Assembly: GCA_002077045.2 (NCBI GenBank) | Contig: KZ111141.1 | Coordinates: 423,001 to 487,000 of the forward strand | Reading direction: 5' to 3' | Length of the DNA stretch: 64,000 nt | Origin: Rachicladosporium sp. CCFEE 5018 | Taxonomy: Eukaryota; Ascomycota; Dothideomycetes; Cladosporiales; Cladosporiaceae | In this document: in pieces, positions 11,787-22,882 of the stretch | Layout: each line of letters begins with the position of its first letter | How positions within the stretch are numbered: position 1 is the stretch's first letter | The notes under the pieces: generated by a model | What the model saw: the letters and a program-made list of their open reading frames with translations, nothing else | Told to the model about the DNA's origin: nothing | Database searches by the model: none | Translations under genes and position numbers: made by a program

Positions 11787-13031
11787 CTATATTATTACAG
11801 ACGGCTTATCGAACATACATTGCCTCCCCTTCTCCGTCCTCTGCTGGTGTTCCAGCAAACCATCTTTCCTGGCGAATCGCTTGCCACAACCCCATGCTCG
11901 ACCCTGAGCGGTCCCACCGCATACGAACCGCTTTACTTCGCCATGCTTCGCCTGCTGGTGTCGACGTTGCTCGTTCTTTTGACGGAATCTCATACCACAC
12001 CCAGGTATATCGCACTCGAATGGGGTCTCGCCAGAATGTGTACGCATATGATTGCGCAGGATCAACAATCTGGAGAAGCGCTTGCCACAGACTGTGCATG
12101 CGTGTCGGCGCTCGGGTGGTGTACCAGGCTGGTCGGTCGGTATTTGAGCGACTGGATCGCAGACGATCGACTGCTGGCGCTGTGTGATCTCTCCCTCATC
12201 GTCTTGTCGAGCTACCATCCCGTAGCTGTGCGCAACAAGATCATCTGTCTGACTGATCTGCCCTGATACACTGTGCGTCGAAGTAGGAAGACTGCAGTCA
12301 GGTGCTGCATTTAGCGAAGGTTTGTCAAAGAATGACCTGATCGCAGCAACGCCGGTAGGATCCATCTCTGGGTAGTTTGCCAGGAGCGCATCTCGTTGTG
12401 CGGAAGGCGACCATGAGGGACTGAAGCTTTGCGCGGGCTTCACCGTAGACATGGTGTTCAGATTTGCAAAAGTACTGATAGGTCGAGATGGGGCGGGCTG
12501 AGAGGTATTAGACGAGTCTGTGCCAAAATTTGACGGTGATGGTGTAGTCTCGCGAGTGGGATACATCGATTGACCTTGTCGGGCCCATCGTGTGTGTATG
12601 TCCATCAAGTCAGATGCTGGACGTCCGTACGCTGGTGAAGCGCCTGCTTGCCGTTGGGACATCCGCCCTCTGTGTAGCGAACTCTGAGTCTGGGATTGAA
12701 TAGTTTCCTTCGACGAAGTGCCTGCTCCGTCGCGAGCCGTGAGTAACTGCGCATTATTCTTCTGCTCCAGGGACATCAGCTTCATCTGATAAGCTGAAAT
12801 GAGAGTCTCATTTTCCCTCCGTATTTGCTCCAGAGAAACCAACTTCGTCCGGCAAGCATGGACGAGGTCGTGATTCTTCTGCTCGATGAGCATAAGGTTC
12901 GCCTGATAGGTTTCAATGACGGCCTCGCTTGCCATTTCTGCCTGCCCAGACATAGCTAGTCGTCCATACGCGGCATGGCTCAAAGTAGGGTCGACCGAGG
13001 TGTGATCGCAGTACCATGTTAGGCCGTTCAT
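11787..13031 (-). CDS. C2H2 zinc-finger protein with N-terminal coiled coil
   Basis: This single-exon ORF of 414 residues has its ATG at 13031. Near residue 310 it carries a canonical C2H2 finger (CTVCGKRFSRLLILRNHMRTH is split by the linker HSGETPF). A second finger follows, CDIPGCGMRFRQ...HQQAKH, and then a degenerate third, CGKRFARKDGLLEH. The linker type indicates DNA binding. Residues 35-100 contain two related segments (NLMLIEQKNHD and KLMSLEQKNNA) with heptad-like spacing, suggesting a coiled coil for dimerisation. The middle is Ser/Thr/Gln-rich and probably disordered. It is likely a nuclear transcription factor, but I do not recognise the orthologue or its targets. Confidence 0.8.
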   Translation of the reverse strand: MNGLTWYCDHTSVDPTLSHAAYGRLAMSGQAEMASEAVIETYQANLMLIEQKNHDLVHACRTKLVSLEQIRRENETLISAYQMKLMSLEQKNNAQLLTARDGAGTSSKETIQSQTQSSLHRGRMSQRQAGASPAYGRPASDLMDIHTRWARQGQSMYPTRETTPSPSNFGTDSSNTSQPAPSRPISTFANLNTMSTVKPAQSFSPSWSPSAQRDALLANYPEMDPTGVAAIRSFFDKPSLNAAPDCSLPTSTHSVSGQISQTDDLVAHSYGMVARQDDEGEITQRQQSIVCDPVAQIPTDQPGTPPERRHACTVCGKRFSRLLILRNHMRTHSGETPFECDIPGCGMRFRQKNEQRRHQQAKHGEVKRFVCGGTAQGRAWGCGKRFARKDGLLEHQQRTEKGRQCMFDKPSVII

Positions 13032-13804
13032 GTGGACTGCCTTTGACCGTCAAAGCAATGAGCACTCCGCAGTCTGCCTCTACTTCTCCACGTCAACGAC
13101 TCATTGTATCGAGGCCTGTCAAACCGAGGTAATGTCCTGGAGAGAAATGACCAGTGTCGTTCGAAGAGATTCAAGCTGGTCGTGTCTGCAGATATGACGA
13201 GCAGCGAGCGAATCTGCGTGAGGTGGTAGCGCTCGATCCCTCGTCGTAAGAACGAAGCTTGGCGACAGCAGTGATATCGAGGTGTGAAACAGTAGTCGTA
13301 TTTGATGTATGCGTGAGTGCGACAATCTAATGTACCTAACATGCCCAGTTGAAGCGTGCCTATAACGATCTGCTCGTTCAGCGTCTGGCAGTGTGCATGC
13401 GTTACGCCCGTTCAGGATGTTGCTTGCGAGTGTCGCGTAAAGCGAGGTGAAGAGCTGCGCCACGACGTAAAACTCAAGTATAGCAGTTGTGGCACGGACC
13501 ACAACGCAGTTCTCAGGATGTCTACGCAGCTGCCGTCGAAGATTCTGCACGCGCGCAGTCGCGCGTCCCTGCCGAAACGAGGAGGTCCTGGCGAACAAGA
13601 CGGCAGTGTCTGATGCGAGAGTGCCTCTGCGCCATGTAATCGTACGAAAGGCCAGCACCAGATGGCACGCTGGCTTCGCTTTGAAGCGACGACGACAGGC
13701 AGCGTCGTCGCCTGTAGCACGGCCGGAACGTTGGCTACAAGGTCAACCTTCTCGCCGGGGAGAGATGGTCTCACCAATCCCATACCACCTCATCGCTCCA
13801 CGCC
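13032..13804. other. Intergenic between divergent genes
   Basis: This is the shared upstream region of the C2H2 gene (minus) and the small membrane-protein gene (plus). Minus-strand ORFs at 13028-13342 and 13119-13658 overlap each other and show no domain. I regard them as leader or chance sequence. Confidence 0.5.
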
Positions 13805-14275
13805 ATGACGACCAACAACGCAGAGCTTACCCTCACGATCATCTTTGGCTGCTTTGCAACAGTACTCGCCGTTGCTAGCGGCATCGTCGCCGCCCTCCAG
13901 TATCGCCTACACACTCACCCCATAGGGTCAGATTCTTCAGTAAGGCTCGAAGCCGGTGTGACCATGGGTGAATTGACGGGTGTGCGTCCAACACCCACAG
14001 CTACGCTGGGAGATTCCTTGAGTAGCACCGCTCGTGCGCGGCTGCGATCATTGCAACACCGAAGAGTACTCCGGATCGTCACTCGTTCGAGGTAAGTGCC
14101 CTGAAATACTTGTGTATCTGACCTTGGCTGACTAAATACCAGTTTGCATATGAGACATCGCATGCGTCGGACACGTCGAGTGCGTGAGATCTTACGACAG
14201 CAGACGACAGGCAGACCAGTTGCCGCACCACCATGTCCGATCCGGAATGTCTCACATCGATGAGGTTCAAGTAGT
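13805..14275 (+). CDS. Small single-pass membrane protein, hypothetical (139 aa)
   Basis: Exon 1 is 13805-14091 and exon 2 is 14143-14275, with a 51-nt intron (GTAAGT...TACCAG) containing a CTGAC branch motif. The protein begins MTTNNAELTLT and has one hydrophobic helix at about residues 10-32 (IIFGCFATVLAVASGIVAAL). A mixed loop follows, then a very basic C-terminal half (RARLRSLQHRR, RHRMRRTRRVREIL). This is a signal-anchor topology with a basic cytosolic or matrix tail. The canonical donor, branch and acceptor, together with frame continuity across the junction, support it as a real gene. No family was recognised. Its start is about 770 bp from the divergent C2H2 gene. Confidence 0.55.
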
Positions 14276-14534
14276 AGCGAGCAGAATTGGTCAGGGGCGG
14301 AGTCGAGGCTGAGAGTTGGAATTGAGTGCGGGAGCGGAGCGGGAGGCTTAAGTCGACCTTTATTGCAGTGTTTTGTTCAGGCTTGACGGTCCAGCAGTGG
14401 CACCACAGAATCTCGATCGTTGCGCGACTGGACCTGCTACCGTCGGAATTACTGTCTTGAACTCAGCAATTGGGCCACAATATGCAGACTCAGGCGTCAG
14501 TCACGCGAACCCTCGCGGAGGGACTGCATCCTAA

Positions 14535-15779
14535 TCACCGCTCCACCAGCATGTTCTTGATACTCTGCCAGTACTTCGGCGTCACCTTCTCAGCGATCTC
14601 CTCCTTCGCAAGCCACTGGAAGTCCTGGTCCTCAAACGTGTTCTTCGCCAGATCGGCCTGGCCAGCCATGATACGCGACTTCATGAAGAAAACCTTCTCG
14701 CCGAACTCCTCTCGACGATATGTGACAATCTTGTTGTCGCCTTCGACGCCCGGCTTCTCATACGGGATATCTCGGAGTTTGGCGTTGGAAAAGTCGAATT
14801 GAAAGTGGCCCACAGGGTGGTTGCCGACGACCCAGGTGTTCATGTTCAAACCAGCTGCTTGGACGATAATACGCTCAGCGGCCTGTGCAGTGTCAGTAAA
14901 ACCCTCTCTGCGCGGTGCTGTCGTCACGTACCTGATGCAGACTCTCTCGCGCATGCAGTCGATCCTCGGGAAATCGCCATCTACCCTCCTTATTCCTCAA
15001 CAACAGATACAGACTTCGATCCAGCTTACGGTTCAAACTCTTCACATCGTTCTTCACATCGGCCTCAGTCTCCCTGGGCATCGGTCGATCGATTCGTTCC
15101 TCCAAGTCCTTCCGCGCATCCTCGAGTGCTGCAGCATCTCCCGCTACTGCTTCGCCTCCAGTCTCCGCATCTCCCACCTTCTCCGCATCGATGATCGTCT
15201 CTCCCGCAGCGTCTCGCAGAAGTGCCTCCCTCATGTTGTCGGGATTTGCCGTCTCGTCTCCCACAAGGACCTCGTCATTCCAAGCTTCATCACCGTACCC
15301 AGAGTACACGCCAATGTCTCTCGCAGCTGACTTTCGACCTCGTGCTTTTCGCTTCCACTCCAAATCTGCAGGGTTTGCCTTCTTGAAGTAGAAGTACCTC
15401 GAGAAGGGCAATGCGAGTCGCTCATTCAGTCGTTTCTGGTAGAGGTAGAAGGCTTTCTCGAAGTCTGTCAATGGTCGTGTGAGTACTGGAGGGCGAGAGA
15501 TGACCGGAGACGCGAGTATTCGATAGGCTTTCCGGGGTGCGGAAGCCGTGACTGGTATGATGTGTGGAGATGATGATTCGGGAGTCGGTCGCTCAACCTC
15601 TGCTACGGCGGCAGATGCGTATCGTCGGGGCTGTATCGAGAGGCGGAGGAGACAGGATGTGCATATCGAGTCAGAGCCTGTATCTGTCAGTGGCTGTCAC
15701 GGAACAAAACCCACTCGACCATTGTTAGCATACCACTACGACTGGTCAGGCGCCTCGCGCTTCTCTGCCCGGCATTCAT
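14535..15779 (-). CDS. MRPL17: Mitochondrial large ribosomal subunit protein mL46 (yeast MRPL17)
   Basis: Three exons: 15779-15734, 15683-14932 and 14882-14535. The introns are 50 nt (GTATGC...GACAG) and 49 nt (GTACGT...GCACAG), and both junctions keep the frame, giving 381 residues. The first exon encodes a basic, Ser-rich targeting presequence (MNAGQRSARRLTSRS) that continues as SCLLRLSIQPRRYASAA. The mature part has the mL46 features: FEKAFYLYQKRLNERL, then LNRKLDRSLYLLLRN, and a Nudix-like C-terminal half with WVVGNHPVGHF and KVFFMKSRIMAGQ. It is a structural component of the mitochondrial 54S subunit. A Glu/Ala/Gly-rich insertion near the middle looks like a lineage-specific linker. The start rests on the presequence and the intron fit. 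Confidence 0.92.
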
Positions 15780-16479
15780 GGTCGTTTCGTACGTCGGATG
15801 GAGTGGGATATATACGAGTTATCTCCATCTCAATGCTCCCCCAAGCACAAAGTCCACACGCGGTCTCGGGAATGCCAAGCTCAAAAGCGGACTCCTTCCG
15901 CACAGAAACAGCAAGCCAAAAACTCACCAAACCGCATTCCCTCTTCCGTAATACATGGCACTAATCCTTATCATCGTGGCTCTTAAACAATACAGCTCAC
16001 CGACCATTTACAGTGCCCAGATGAAACGTCCTCGCAGACTTTTTCGCTAACCGCACCCTCTGCAATAGGGCGGCAGTTAGATAGTTTATGCGTACAGCCC
16101 TCGACTTTGACTACGTTTGCAAAATCTACCCCGTGAAGTTGTCATGACACGCGAATGCGTCGGAGGGAGGAACAGATCTGACCGACGACTATAAGCGAGC
16201 ATCGAAGGATTGATGCATTTCGCGTGCACGTCTTCAGCTCTGTCATGACTGGTGCTTCGCGTCAAGGATCGCAGATTGCAACGCAACACTAGCTTATTGA
16301 TGCGTAGCTCAGCTGGCATGGATAGGGATGGTCGAATGGGTTGTAGTAAATGTGGATGAGTATAAGTTCCGACACAATCGGTCGACAATTTCCTATTCAG
16401 CTTCTCACAGTCATCCCTTCCGTCGTTTGCACAATAGTCCATAGATACCGTTTTCGTCAATCCTTCACGTTCTCTCACC
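15780..16479. other. Divergent intergenic region (mL46 / NTF2-like)
   Basis: This 700-bp stretch lies between two divergently transcribed genes and presumably holds both promoters. The minus-strand ORF at 16086-16523 overlaps the start of the plus-strand gene and has no domain. No repeat or RNA gene was seen. Confidence 0.5.
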
Positions 16480-16975
16480 ATGTCCTCGCTCGCGGCACAG
16501 AAAGCAACAGTCTCCGACTTCATCGACTACTTCACCAACTGGCAGCTCGATGCTGTCGCAGGTATCTGCGCGCCAGGCTTCATCCGAAACCAGCAGCCCA
16601 GCAGCTCTCTCGGCGAAAGCGAAGAAACTGCTGAGGTGATGCTCGCGCGGCTGCAAGGCATGAGCGCGATATTCACCACACCATTGACCGTATGGTATAC
16701 CTCGCCCTGATTCTACAGGTAAGCGCTGAAGTCATCTGCAGTACGGGACCAAGAACTTTGTCCACGACGGCGAGGCACACAAGTCTAGTTTCGAATTTGT
16801 GATCAACGCGGACACGAAGCTTGGCCCGTTGGAGTTGCAGGGCGTGATGATGCAGACGTTTACAGAAGATGGGACGAAGGTTACGAGGGTCGATGAGTTT
16901 CTGGACTCGAAGGCGTTGGAGGCATTCATGGCGAAGGTTACAGCAGCCATGGCCGGAGGAGAGAAGGAAGCATGA
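16480..16975 (+). CDS. NTF2-like / SnoaL-like domain protein (147 aa)
   Basis: Exon 1 is 16480-16689 and exon 2 is 16742-16975, with a 52-nt intron (GTATGG...CTGCAG) in phase 0. The joined protein starts MSSLAAQKATVSDFIDYFTN and contains the pattern of small fungal NTF2-like proteins. An N-terminal helix is followed by a W-x-L-D motif (WQLDAVAGICAPGF), an arginine/proline loop with a P-S-S triplet, a helix ending in a threonine-rich strand, and paired strands (SSFEFVIN, VMMQTFTEDGTKV). A final helix, EAFMAKVTAAMAG, closes the fold. Such cone-shaped domains bind small hydrophobic ligands or act as cyclases, but no catalytic residues can be named here. The length is normal for a stand-alone domain. 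Confidence 0.75.
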
Positions 16976-17286
16976 GAGCCAGCGCTGCGATGATAGGATC
17001 AGTGAATTGATATCGCCGAGGACCCGCTTCCCAAGAAGGTTGTTGTTGGAGTGGCGATTTCCCTTCCCACGCAGGAGATCTGTTACTCAAAGGCGCTGAG
17101 CAGTCCTGTAAAACAGTACCCTTATGCCGAAAACGAAGGGGAAATGCTTCCTGACCTTGGCTTTTGTCTATTCCAGCGGCCTACGCCTGCCATGTCTGGT
17201 AGCTCACCCATGACTGGGTTGGTTTAGAGCTGCTACGCCGTGCACCTCGTTTTTGCCGCTCGTTTTCATTCCCCTCCATTCCATGC
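16976..17286. other. Convergent 3' intergenic region
   Basis: This stretch lies between the 3' ends of the NTF2-like gene and ALG5. It has a C/T-rich segment near 17250-17330 that continues into the ALG5 terminus. Nothing else is supported. Confidence 0.5.
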
Positions 17287-18662
17287 TCATCTCCTCCAAA
17301 CACCCATGCCCCACCCTCCCCTCAGCACCGCCAACCCCACAGCCATGCCCAGACTGTCCCACACCACGTTGAGCTTGCTCCCGCCAACCTCCTTCCAGCC
17401 CACCGGACACTCCACCATGGGGATCCCTGCGCTCTCAGCGAGCATCAGCATCTCCACGTCGAAAATCCAGCCCTCGGAATGCATGTAGGGTATTATGTAG
17501 GGGAGTGACGGGCGAGTGAAGAGCTTGAAGCCGCATTGCGTGTCGCGGATTGCGGCCGTGGCTGGAGGTGAGAGCAGGCGCAGGAGGAGATGGAAGGCGT
17601 GCATTAGGGTGTTGCGGAGGAGGGAGCGCTGTTGGAGTATCAATATATGTGTGAGGTGGACTGAGGTGGGGAAGGCTTACCTTAACCACTGCTTCCGTGC
17701 CGACCATATGTGCTCTGCTTCCCACTGCCACTGCGCGCCCGAGATTGTCTTTGGCTTCCTCGCATCCTCGCACAAGACTTCCCAAATCGGTGAATCGACT
17801 CGCGCCATCCGCATCTGCAAACACAACCCACGTTCCCCGTGCGTGCCTCATGCCATGTGTGACCGCTCCGCCCTTCCCTCGGTTCTCCTCCAAGGTGATT
17901 ACCCTGATTGCTCCTGGCGTAATCCTCGTAGGCTTCCCTACCCCATTCCAGGGACCTTTCGGCGTCGGAGGCGTTGCCAGCTGATGCGTCTTCGCGAACT
18001 GCAAAGCCGTAGCAACAGTCTGATCCGTACTCCCATCACTCACAATCAGCACTTCCCACCCTCGCCTCGCATCCGCTTGCTGTCCGCTAGCTTGCAGACT
18101 GCCGTTGCTGCTGCTCTTACTGTGCGTGCCATGGTGGCCGTACTCTGCTTCCAAGTACTCCACAGCTTCTTCCAGCATGCCGCTCAGGCGGTGTTGTTCA
18201 TTGTAAGCCGGAACGACTAGCGTCATGAAGAGCTCTGCTTCGGTGATTTGATTGGCTTCGGAGGGTGGGATCTGGCCTTGGCGGGCCATTTGGCGGAGGG
18301 CAAGGTGGTTGTCGTGCCAGCATGGTAGGGGTTGGGGGGCTGTTGTACGGCCGGAGGCGTCGACTGTGATGTATTGCTTCTCTGAAGTCCGAGCTGGTCT
18401 AGGTACCGGAGCTAGAAAGTAGAGTCCAGTATATGCCTGGGGAGCATCTTGTTAGTCTGAGCATAGGGAAGGTGTGGAAAGCTGGCTCTTGTGTCCTGAT
18501 TGAAGGGAGACTGTGCTATGAGATACGGGCGAAAGGAAATACCAGGACTATGATACCAAAGAGGCCCATCACTGCTCCCGTCGCCCATGCCCATAGCGGG
18601 ACTGCAGCGATTCTGTCCAATGCCGTCCACATTGAGTCTGACACTGTGTCGGACGAGTCCAT
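17287..18662 (-). CDS. ALG5: Dolichyl-phosphate beta-glucosyltransferase
   Basis: This ER enzyme makes Dol-P-Glc from UDP-Glc for N-glycan assembly. Exons are 18662-18543, 18436-17681 and 17628-17287, with introns of 106 nt (GTATTT...CCCCAG) and 52 nt (GTAAGC...CAACAG). Both keep the frame and give 405 residues. The first exon supplies most of an N-terminal membrane anchor (WAWATGAVMGLFGIIVL), which continues as AYTGLYFLAP. The family-2 glycosyltransferase core follows: LVVPAYNEQHRL, VLIVSDGSTDQT, NRGKGGAVTHGM and the acidic metal-binding motif FADADGASRF. Then come the Alg5/DPM-type IRDTQCGFKLF and GWIFDVEML. Inserts near residues 105-125 (Ser/Gly-rich) and 150-165 (Pro/Gly-rich) make it longer than the yeast enzyme. 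The start is the first ATG that gives the expected anchor. Confidence 0.93.
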
Positions 18663-19171
18663 CTTTGCGAGTTTGTTGTCAAAGCTCGAGCAAACGTCTA
18701 GAAGTGACGCCTGGTCGACGCTGCCACCGTTGATCACAACAAACGTGCTTTTGAGTCTTGAGATGATTTATCATATATATATCCTCGATCAACGCCAGTG
18801 CCCAGACGTCCAGCTGTGCAGTAATGTAAGGTCTCAGAAATTCGCCTAGCGGTATATTTCAGTACGACCTACTTCACTCCCACGGCGGTCTTCTCCAGCG
18901 CATCAAAGCATATACTTGGGGCCATTTCATACTGCTACGAATCAAGTATAAGATATCGCCCAGAGCTCATCGACGGCTACTGAAGACCTGGTCATATCAG
19001 AAACGACTCCTGAGCCTTGGAAAGTCATTCAACAATCACATTCAACTTGCCTTTTGGCGCGACTCCTGGACGCGACGGCAGAAATTCAAGGTCGCATTTA
19101 AGACAGCCCACTCGTCCACGGTATAGACGATCAGATCTTGCTGCGGTCCAGCGTACATCACGCTCGCCATC
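18663..19171. other. Divergent promoter region (ALG5 / PFS2)
   Basis: This 509-bp region lies between two divergent housekeeping genes and must contain both promoters. A short AT-rich run (tatcatatatatatc) lies near 18770-18783. No coding or RNA feature is supported. Confidence 0.5.
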
Positions 19172-21017
19172 ATGGATGGCGGGTATGATCATGGCGGGTT
19201 TGATGGTGGACGAGCGCGCATAGGCGGTCGACCCAATCGACGTAAGTTTCTCGCGTCTGCAGCAGGCTGTTCACATCACTTACACTCAGTGCAGGCAATG
19301 CTACAGACATCGGCAACACATATGTCCACTACTTGGAGAACCGAAGACCGAAGTATCAAGCATCGCGAGGCTTCGAGGCAGAGCGACCGACGTCAAGCTA
19401 TATTCACGACGTGGGTACCTTGCTCCAATGAGACTCGAATGATGGACTGACAACGAGTAGATGCTACCATCCGCAGGACGGCGAAGCCGACCAGTGGATT
19501 CAATCCCGGCACGCCACCTTCATTCGTCGCTCAACAAAGTGAAGCACCCAGTCAATGTCGTTAAGTGGACTCCCGAAGGCCGGCGGCTGCTGACAGGATC
19601 TACGAGTGGAGAGTTCACGCTATGGAACGGCACTGGGTTCAACTTCGAGACCATCATGCAAGCGCATGACCACGCACTCCGTGCGGTCACATACTCACAC
19701 AACGACGAGTGGCTGATCTCTGCCGACCAAGCAGGCATCGTCAAATACTGGCAGACGAACTTCAACAATGTCAAGGAGATCCAGGCGCACGCTGATCCAG
19801 TGCGAGACTTAGCGTTCGCACCTACAGACTCGAAGTTCGTGACAGCTAGCGACGATGCATCACTTAAGATCTTCGATTTCGCGGGTGGTACGGAGGAGTC
19901 GGTGTTGACGGGGCATCAGTGGGACGCAAAGTGCGTGGACTGGCATCCGACGAAGGGTTTGCTTGTGTCAGGATCGAAGGATCACCAAGTCAAGCTATGG
20001 GACCCAAGGACGGGACGGTGTCTGACTACGCTACATGGTCATAAGAACACAGTGGCAATGACAAAATTCGAGCCCACGAATGGTGTTCTTCTCGCTTCAT
20101 GTGCCCGAGACCCAGTAGCCAGAGTCTTCGATATACGGATGATGCGTGATGTGTTCCTGCTTAAGGGCCACGACAAGGAGATCAGCTCACTCACATGGCA
20201 TCCCATACACTCCTCGATGCTCACCACTGGAGGTGGCGACGGCGCCATGCACCACTACCTCCTCGATGAGCAGAACCCGCCACCCGGCACAGCAAGCACA
20301 TTGTCCCCATACGACTCGGTCAATCCTACAGAGGCATCCGCTCAGACAATCTACCCAGCCCACAAGACACAGTACGCACATGAATACGCCATCTGGGCTA
20401 TGGACTGGCATCCTCTCGGCCACATCCTAGCAACAGGCGCTAACGACAAAGTCACACGCTTCTGGACCCGCCCACGACCAGGCGAGGACAGCTACATCAA
20501 TGATCGCTGGCATATTGGGCAAGCCGCAGCAGAGGCACAAGGCACTTGGAAGAAGTCTGAAGCCGCACGCATGCGCGAAGAGGAAGAAGCAGAAGCCGAG
20601 GACGAAGCAGATGCCCTCCTTGATCAGAATGGACCAAGTCGCTCCTACCTCCCCGGTCTGCCCGGTATAGGCTTGCCAGTCCTCCCACCCCACCCCGACG
20701 GCACAAGTCTCGGCGGCGCTCAACAACTCGACTTCCCGCCCCTACCCATGGGCTTCCCACCCGGCGCTCCACCTCCAATGGACATGGAAAGCTTGAAGAA
20801 AATGTTTGGCGGTAATCTGCCGCCTCTACCGCCAAACGGGATGCCTCTACCACCGCCTCCGCCGGGCTTCGTGATGCCGCCTGGGTTCCCGCCACTGCCT
20901 GGGATGGGAGGGCTGGTGGGTGACGCTGCAGGTGTGAGGAAGCGAGGACCACTTCCTAGTCAGGAGGAGAGTCTGCAGGCTGAGATGCGGCTGGGTCGGT
21001 ATACGAAGGCTCGGTAG
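19172..21017 (+). CDS. PFS2: Polyadenylation factor subunit 2 (WD40 subunit of the CPF/CPSF complex)
   Basis: Exons are 19172-19241, 19295-19410 and 19461-21017, with introns of 53 and 50 nt. Splicing yields 580 residues and restores the conserved N-terminus (YVHYLENRRPKYQ, SSYIHDMLP). The signature ADSIPARHLHSSLNK-like segment appears as VDSIPARHLHSSLNKVKH and is followed by at least six WD40 repeats. These include TPEGRRLLTGSTSGEFTLWN, SGSKDHQVKLWDPRTGRC and GHDKEISSLTWHP. The C-terminal 130 residues are Glu/Ala-rich and then strongly Pro/Gly/Met-rich (PPPPPGFVMPPGFPPLPG), as in fungal Pfs2. It acts in the nucleus as a scaffold for mRNA 3'-end cleavage and polyadenylation. Confidence 0.95.
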
Positions 21018-21414
21018 TGACGACTTTCGTTGATATCGGCTGGAGTCGAAGTCATGGGCGAGCTTGAGGGAGAGGTGTACGATACGAGGGAATGCGAGCG
21101 CGCTGAATTGTGGGGGATCAAAGTCCATCGCAAAGCGGATAGCGCATCATGGCCTCTATTGCGGTGGCAGAACTGTGGTGAATTCGGCAATATTTGTGCC
21201 GAGTAGACGCTACGCGGGTGGTTGAGCAGTAGCTAGTGTGGGGAAAGCTTACCTTGGAACACAGCAGTGGCAGAGTAGTAGCTAGATGTTTTGCATGTTT
21301 AGCTCGGTAATGGCAAGTAACCGCACTCTCTATTTTCCGGCTATATACTGTCTGCATTCTATATCCTGATCATTCCATACCTCCACAATTACGCTCACAG
21401 AATCACGCATCATT
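21018..21414. other. Intergenic, no supported gene
   Basis: This stretch holds the 3' flank of PFS2 and the upstream region of the aldolase-like gene. Short minus-strand ORFs here have no domain. Confidence 0.5.
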
Positions 21415-22403
21415 ATGGCACCATCTGCGACCACGCTTCACTCCGAGTCCGCGAACAACGCCACAGTAGGCGCACTAGGCAAGACGAAGTCAGGCAAACA
21501 GTTACGAATCCGCTCATACCCCAAGTTCAATACTCTGGAAGATGAACGTCTGTACCGCAAACAGCATCTCGCAGCCGCATTTCGAGTGTTCGCCGAGCGA
21601 GGTTTCGATGAGGGCGTTGCTGGTCATATCAGTGTGAGAGATCCGGTGGAGACGGATCATTTCTGTAAGCACTCAACTTGATCGTCTCCAACGCCAGACT
21701 GAGGATTGTGACTGACAATAAGCCCAGGGCTCAACCCACTTTCCATGCACTTCTCCCAAATCAAAGTCTCCGACCTGATACTCGTCAACGAAGACGGCGA
21801 CGTAGTCATCGGCGACGAGCCCATAAACGCCGCAGCCTTCGCAATCCACTCAGAGATCCACAGAGCCCGTCCAGACGTCCACGCTGCTTGCCACGCCCAC
21901 AGCGTCCACGGCAAAGCTTGGTCAGTCTTCGGCAAGGAACTCGATATGATCACCCAGGACTCTCTGCGGTTCTACAAGAATCACGCCGTGTATCCGCAAT
22001 TCGGTGGCGTGGTGCTGGATCGGGAGGAAGGGGCGAGGATTGCGAGTCACTTGGGGGATGGGAAGGCGATTATTCTGCAGAATCATGGGTTGTTGACCGT
22101 TGGTGCGACGGTCGATGCGGCGGCGTTTTGGTTCATGAGTCTTGATAAGACTTGTCATGCGCAGCTGCTTGTTGATGCTGCGGCGCATGGGAGTGGACTG
22201 ACGAAGACGTTAATTCCGGATGAGGAGGCGCGGTTCAGCTATCAGCAGGTGGGGACGCCTGAGAAGGGCTGGCTGGTAAGTCGAATATGATGCTGCGGAT
22301 CGCTCCGCATGCAGAGCGTGGAGACTGACACGTTCGCTCTCAGGCATTCCAGCCATATTATGACGAGATCCTAGCCAAGACCGGAGGTAGCTTCCTGAGG
22401 TGA
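21415..22403 (+). CDS. Class II aldolase/adducin-domain protein
   Basis: Exons are 21415-21664, 21728-22275 and 22344-22403, with introns of 63 and 68 nt. All junctions keep the frame, giving 285 residues. The domain runs from the N-terminal helix (AAAFRVFAERGFDEGVAGH) through DHFWLNPLSMHF, created by the first splice, and VSDLILVNEDGDVV. The metal-binding histidines of this family are visible as ACHAHSVHGKAW and LQNHGLLTVG. The fold covers zinc-dependent aldolases and epimerases such as fuculose-1-phosphate aldolase, as well as non-enzymatic adducin heads. Fungal members like this one are common, but their substrates are mostly unknown. The last exon adds only 19 residues (AFQPYYDEILAKTGG), a typical end for the group. 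Confidence 0.88.
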
Positions 22404-22882
22404 GAGGGGAGTTCGCATCTCCGCGAAACATCCAATGTGCTCCACCATGTTCGGCTGCGAGAACAGTAACCAAGGTCGCTGGCCCAGTGCGAGGCCTGCT
22501 CCAGAGTGACCTTGATGGCCACCCGGTGCGCTTCGATTGGCGACGTTCGGCGGCTGTCGCTTCTCCGAAACTGTTAGCCATTCCTGCGCTCCCATCAGTA
22601 TACTCAGTGCAGCGAGTAAGAGCTTTAATGCTTGTGAGACCGTGTCATGCTTCATCAGCTCTCACAGGCCCAATATCACCGTGCTGCACTTACGCAGCTA
22701 GACCGATAGGAGCACAAGCAATATCCCGCGCACGCGGATAGTCAGTGGTGATTGCAGCCAATTCGAGCATACACATTATATCTTAGCACATTAAGCACAT
22801 GCCCGAAACTCCCAGTCTGAGCCTCCAACACCAACGCTGATCCCAATGCAGTCTACCTTCCACAATCTCATAGCCGGCTCAT
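22404..22882. other. Convergent intergenic region
   Basis: This 479-bp stretch lies between the 3' ends of the aldolase-like gene and URA7. No ORF with a domain, no repeat and no RNA gene was seen. Confidence 0.5.
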
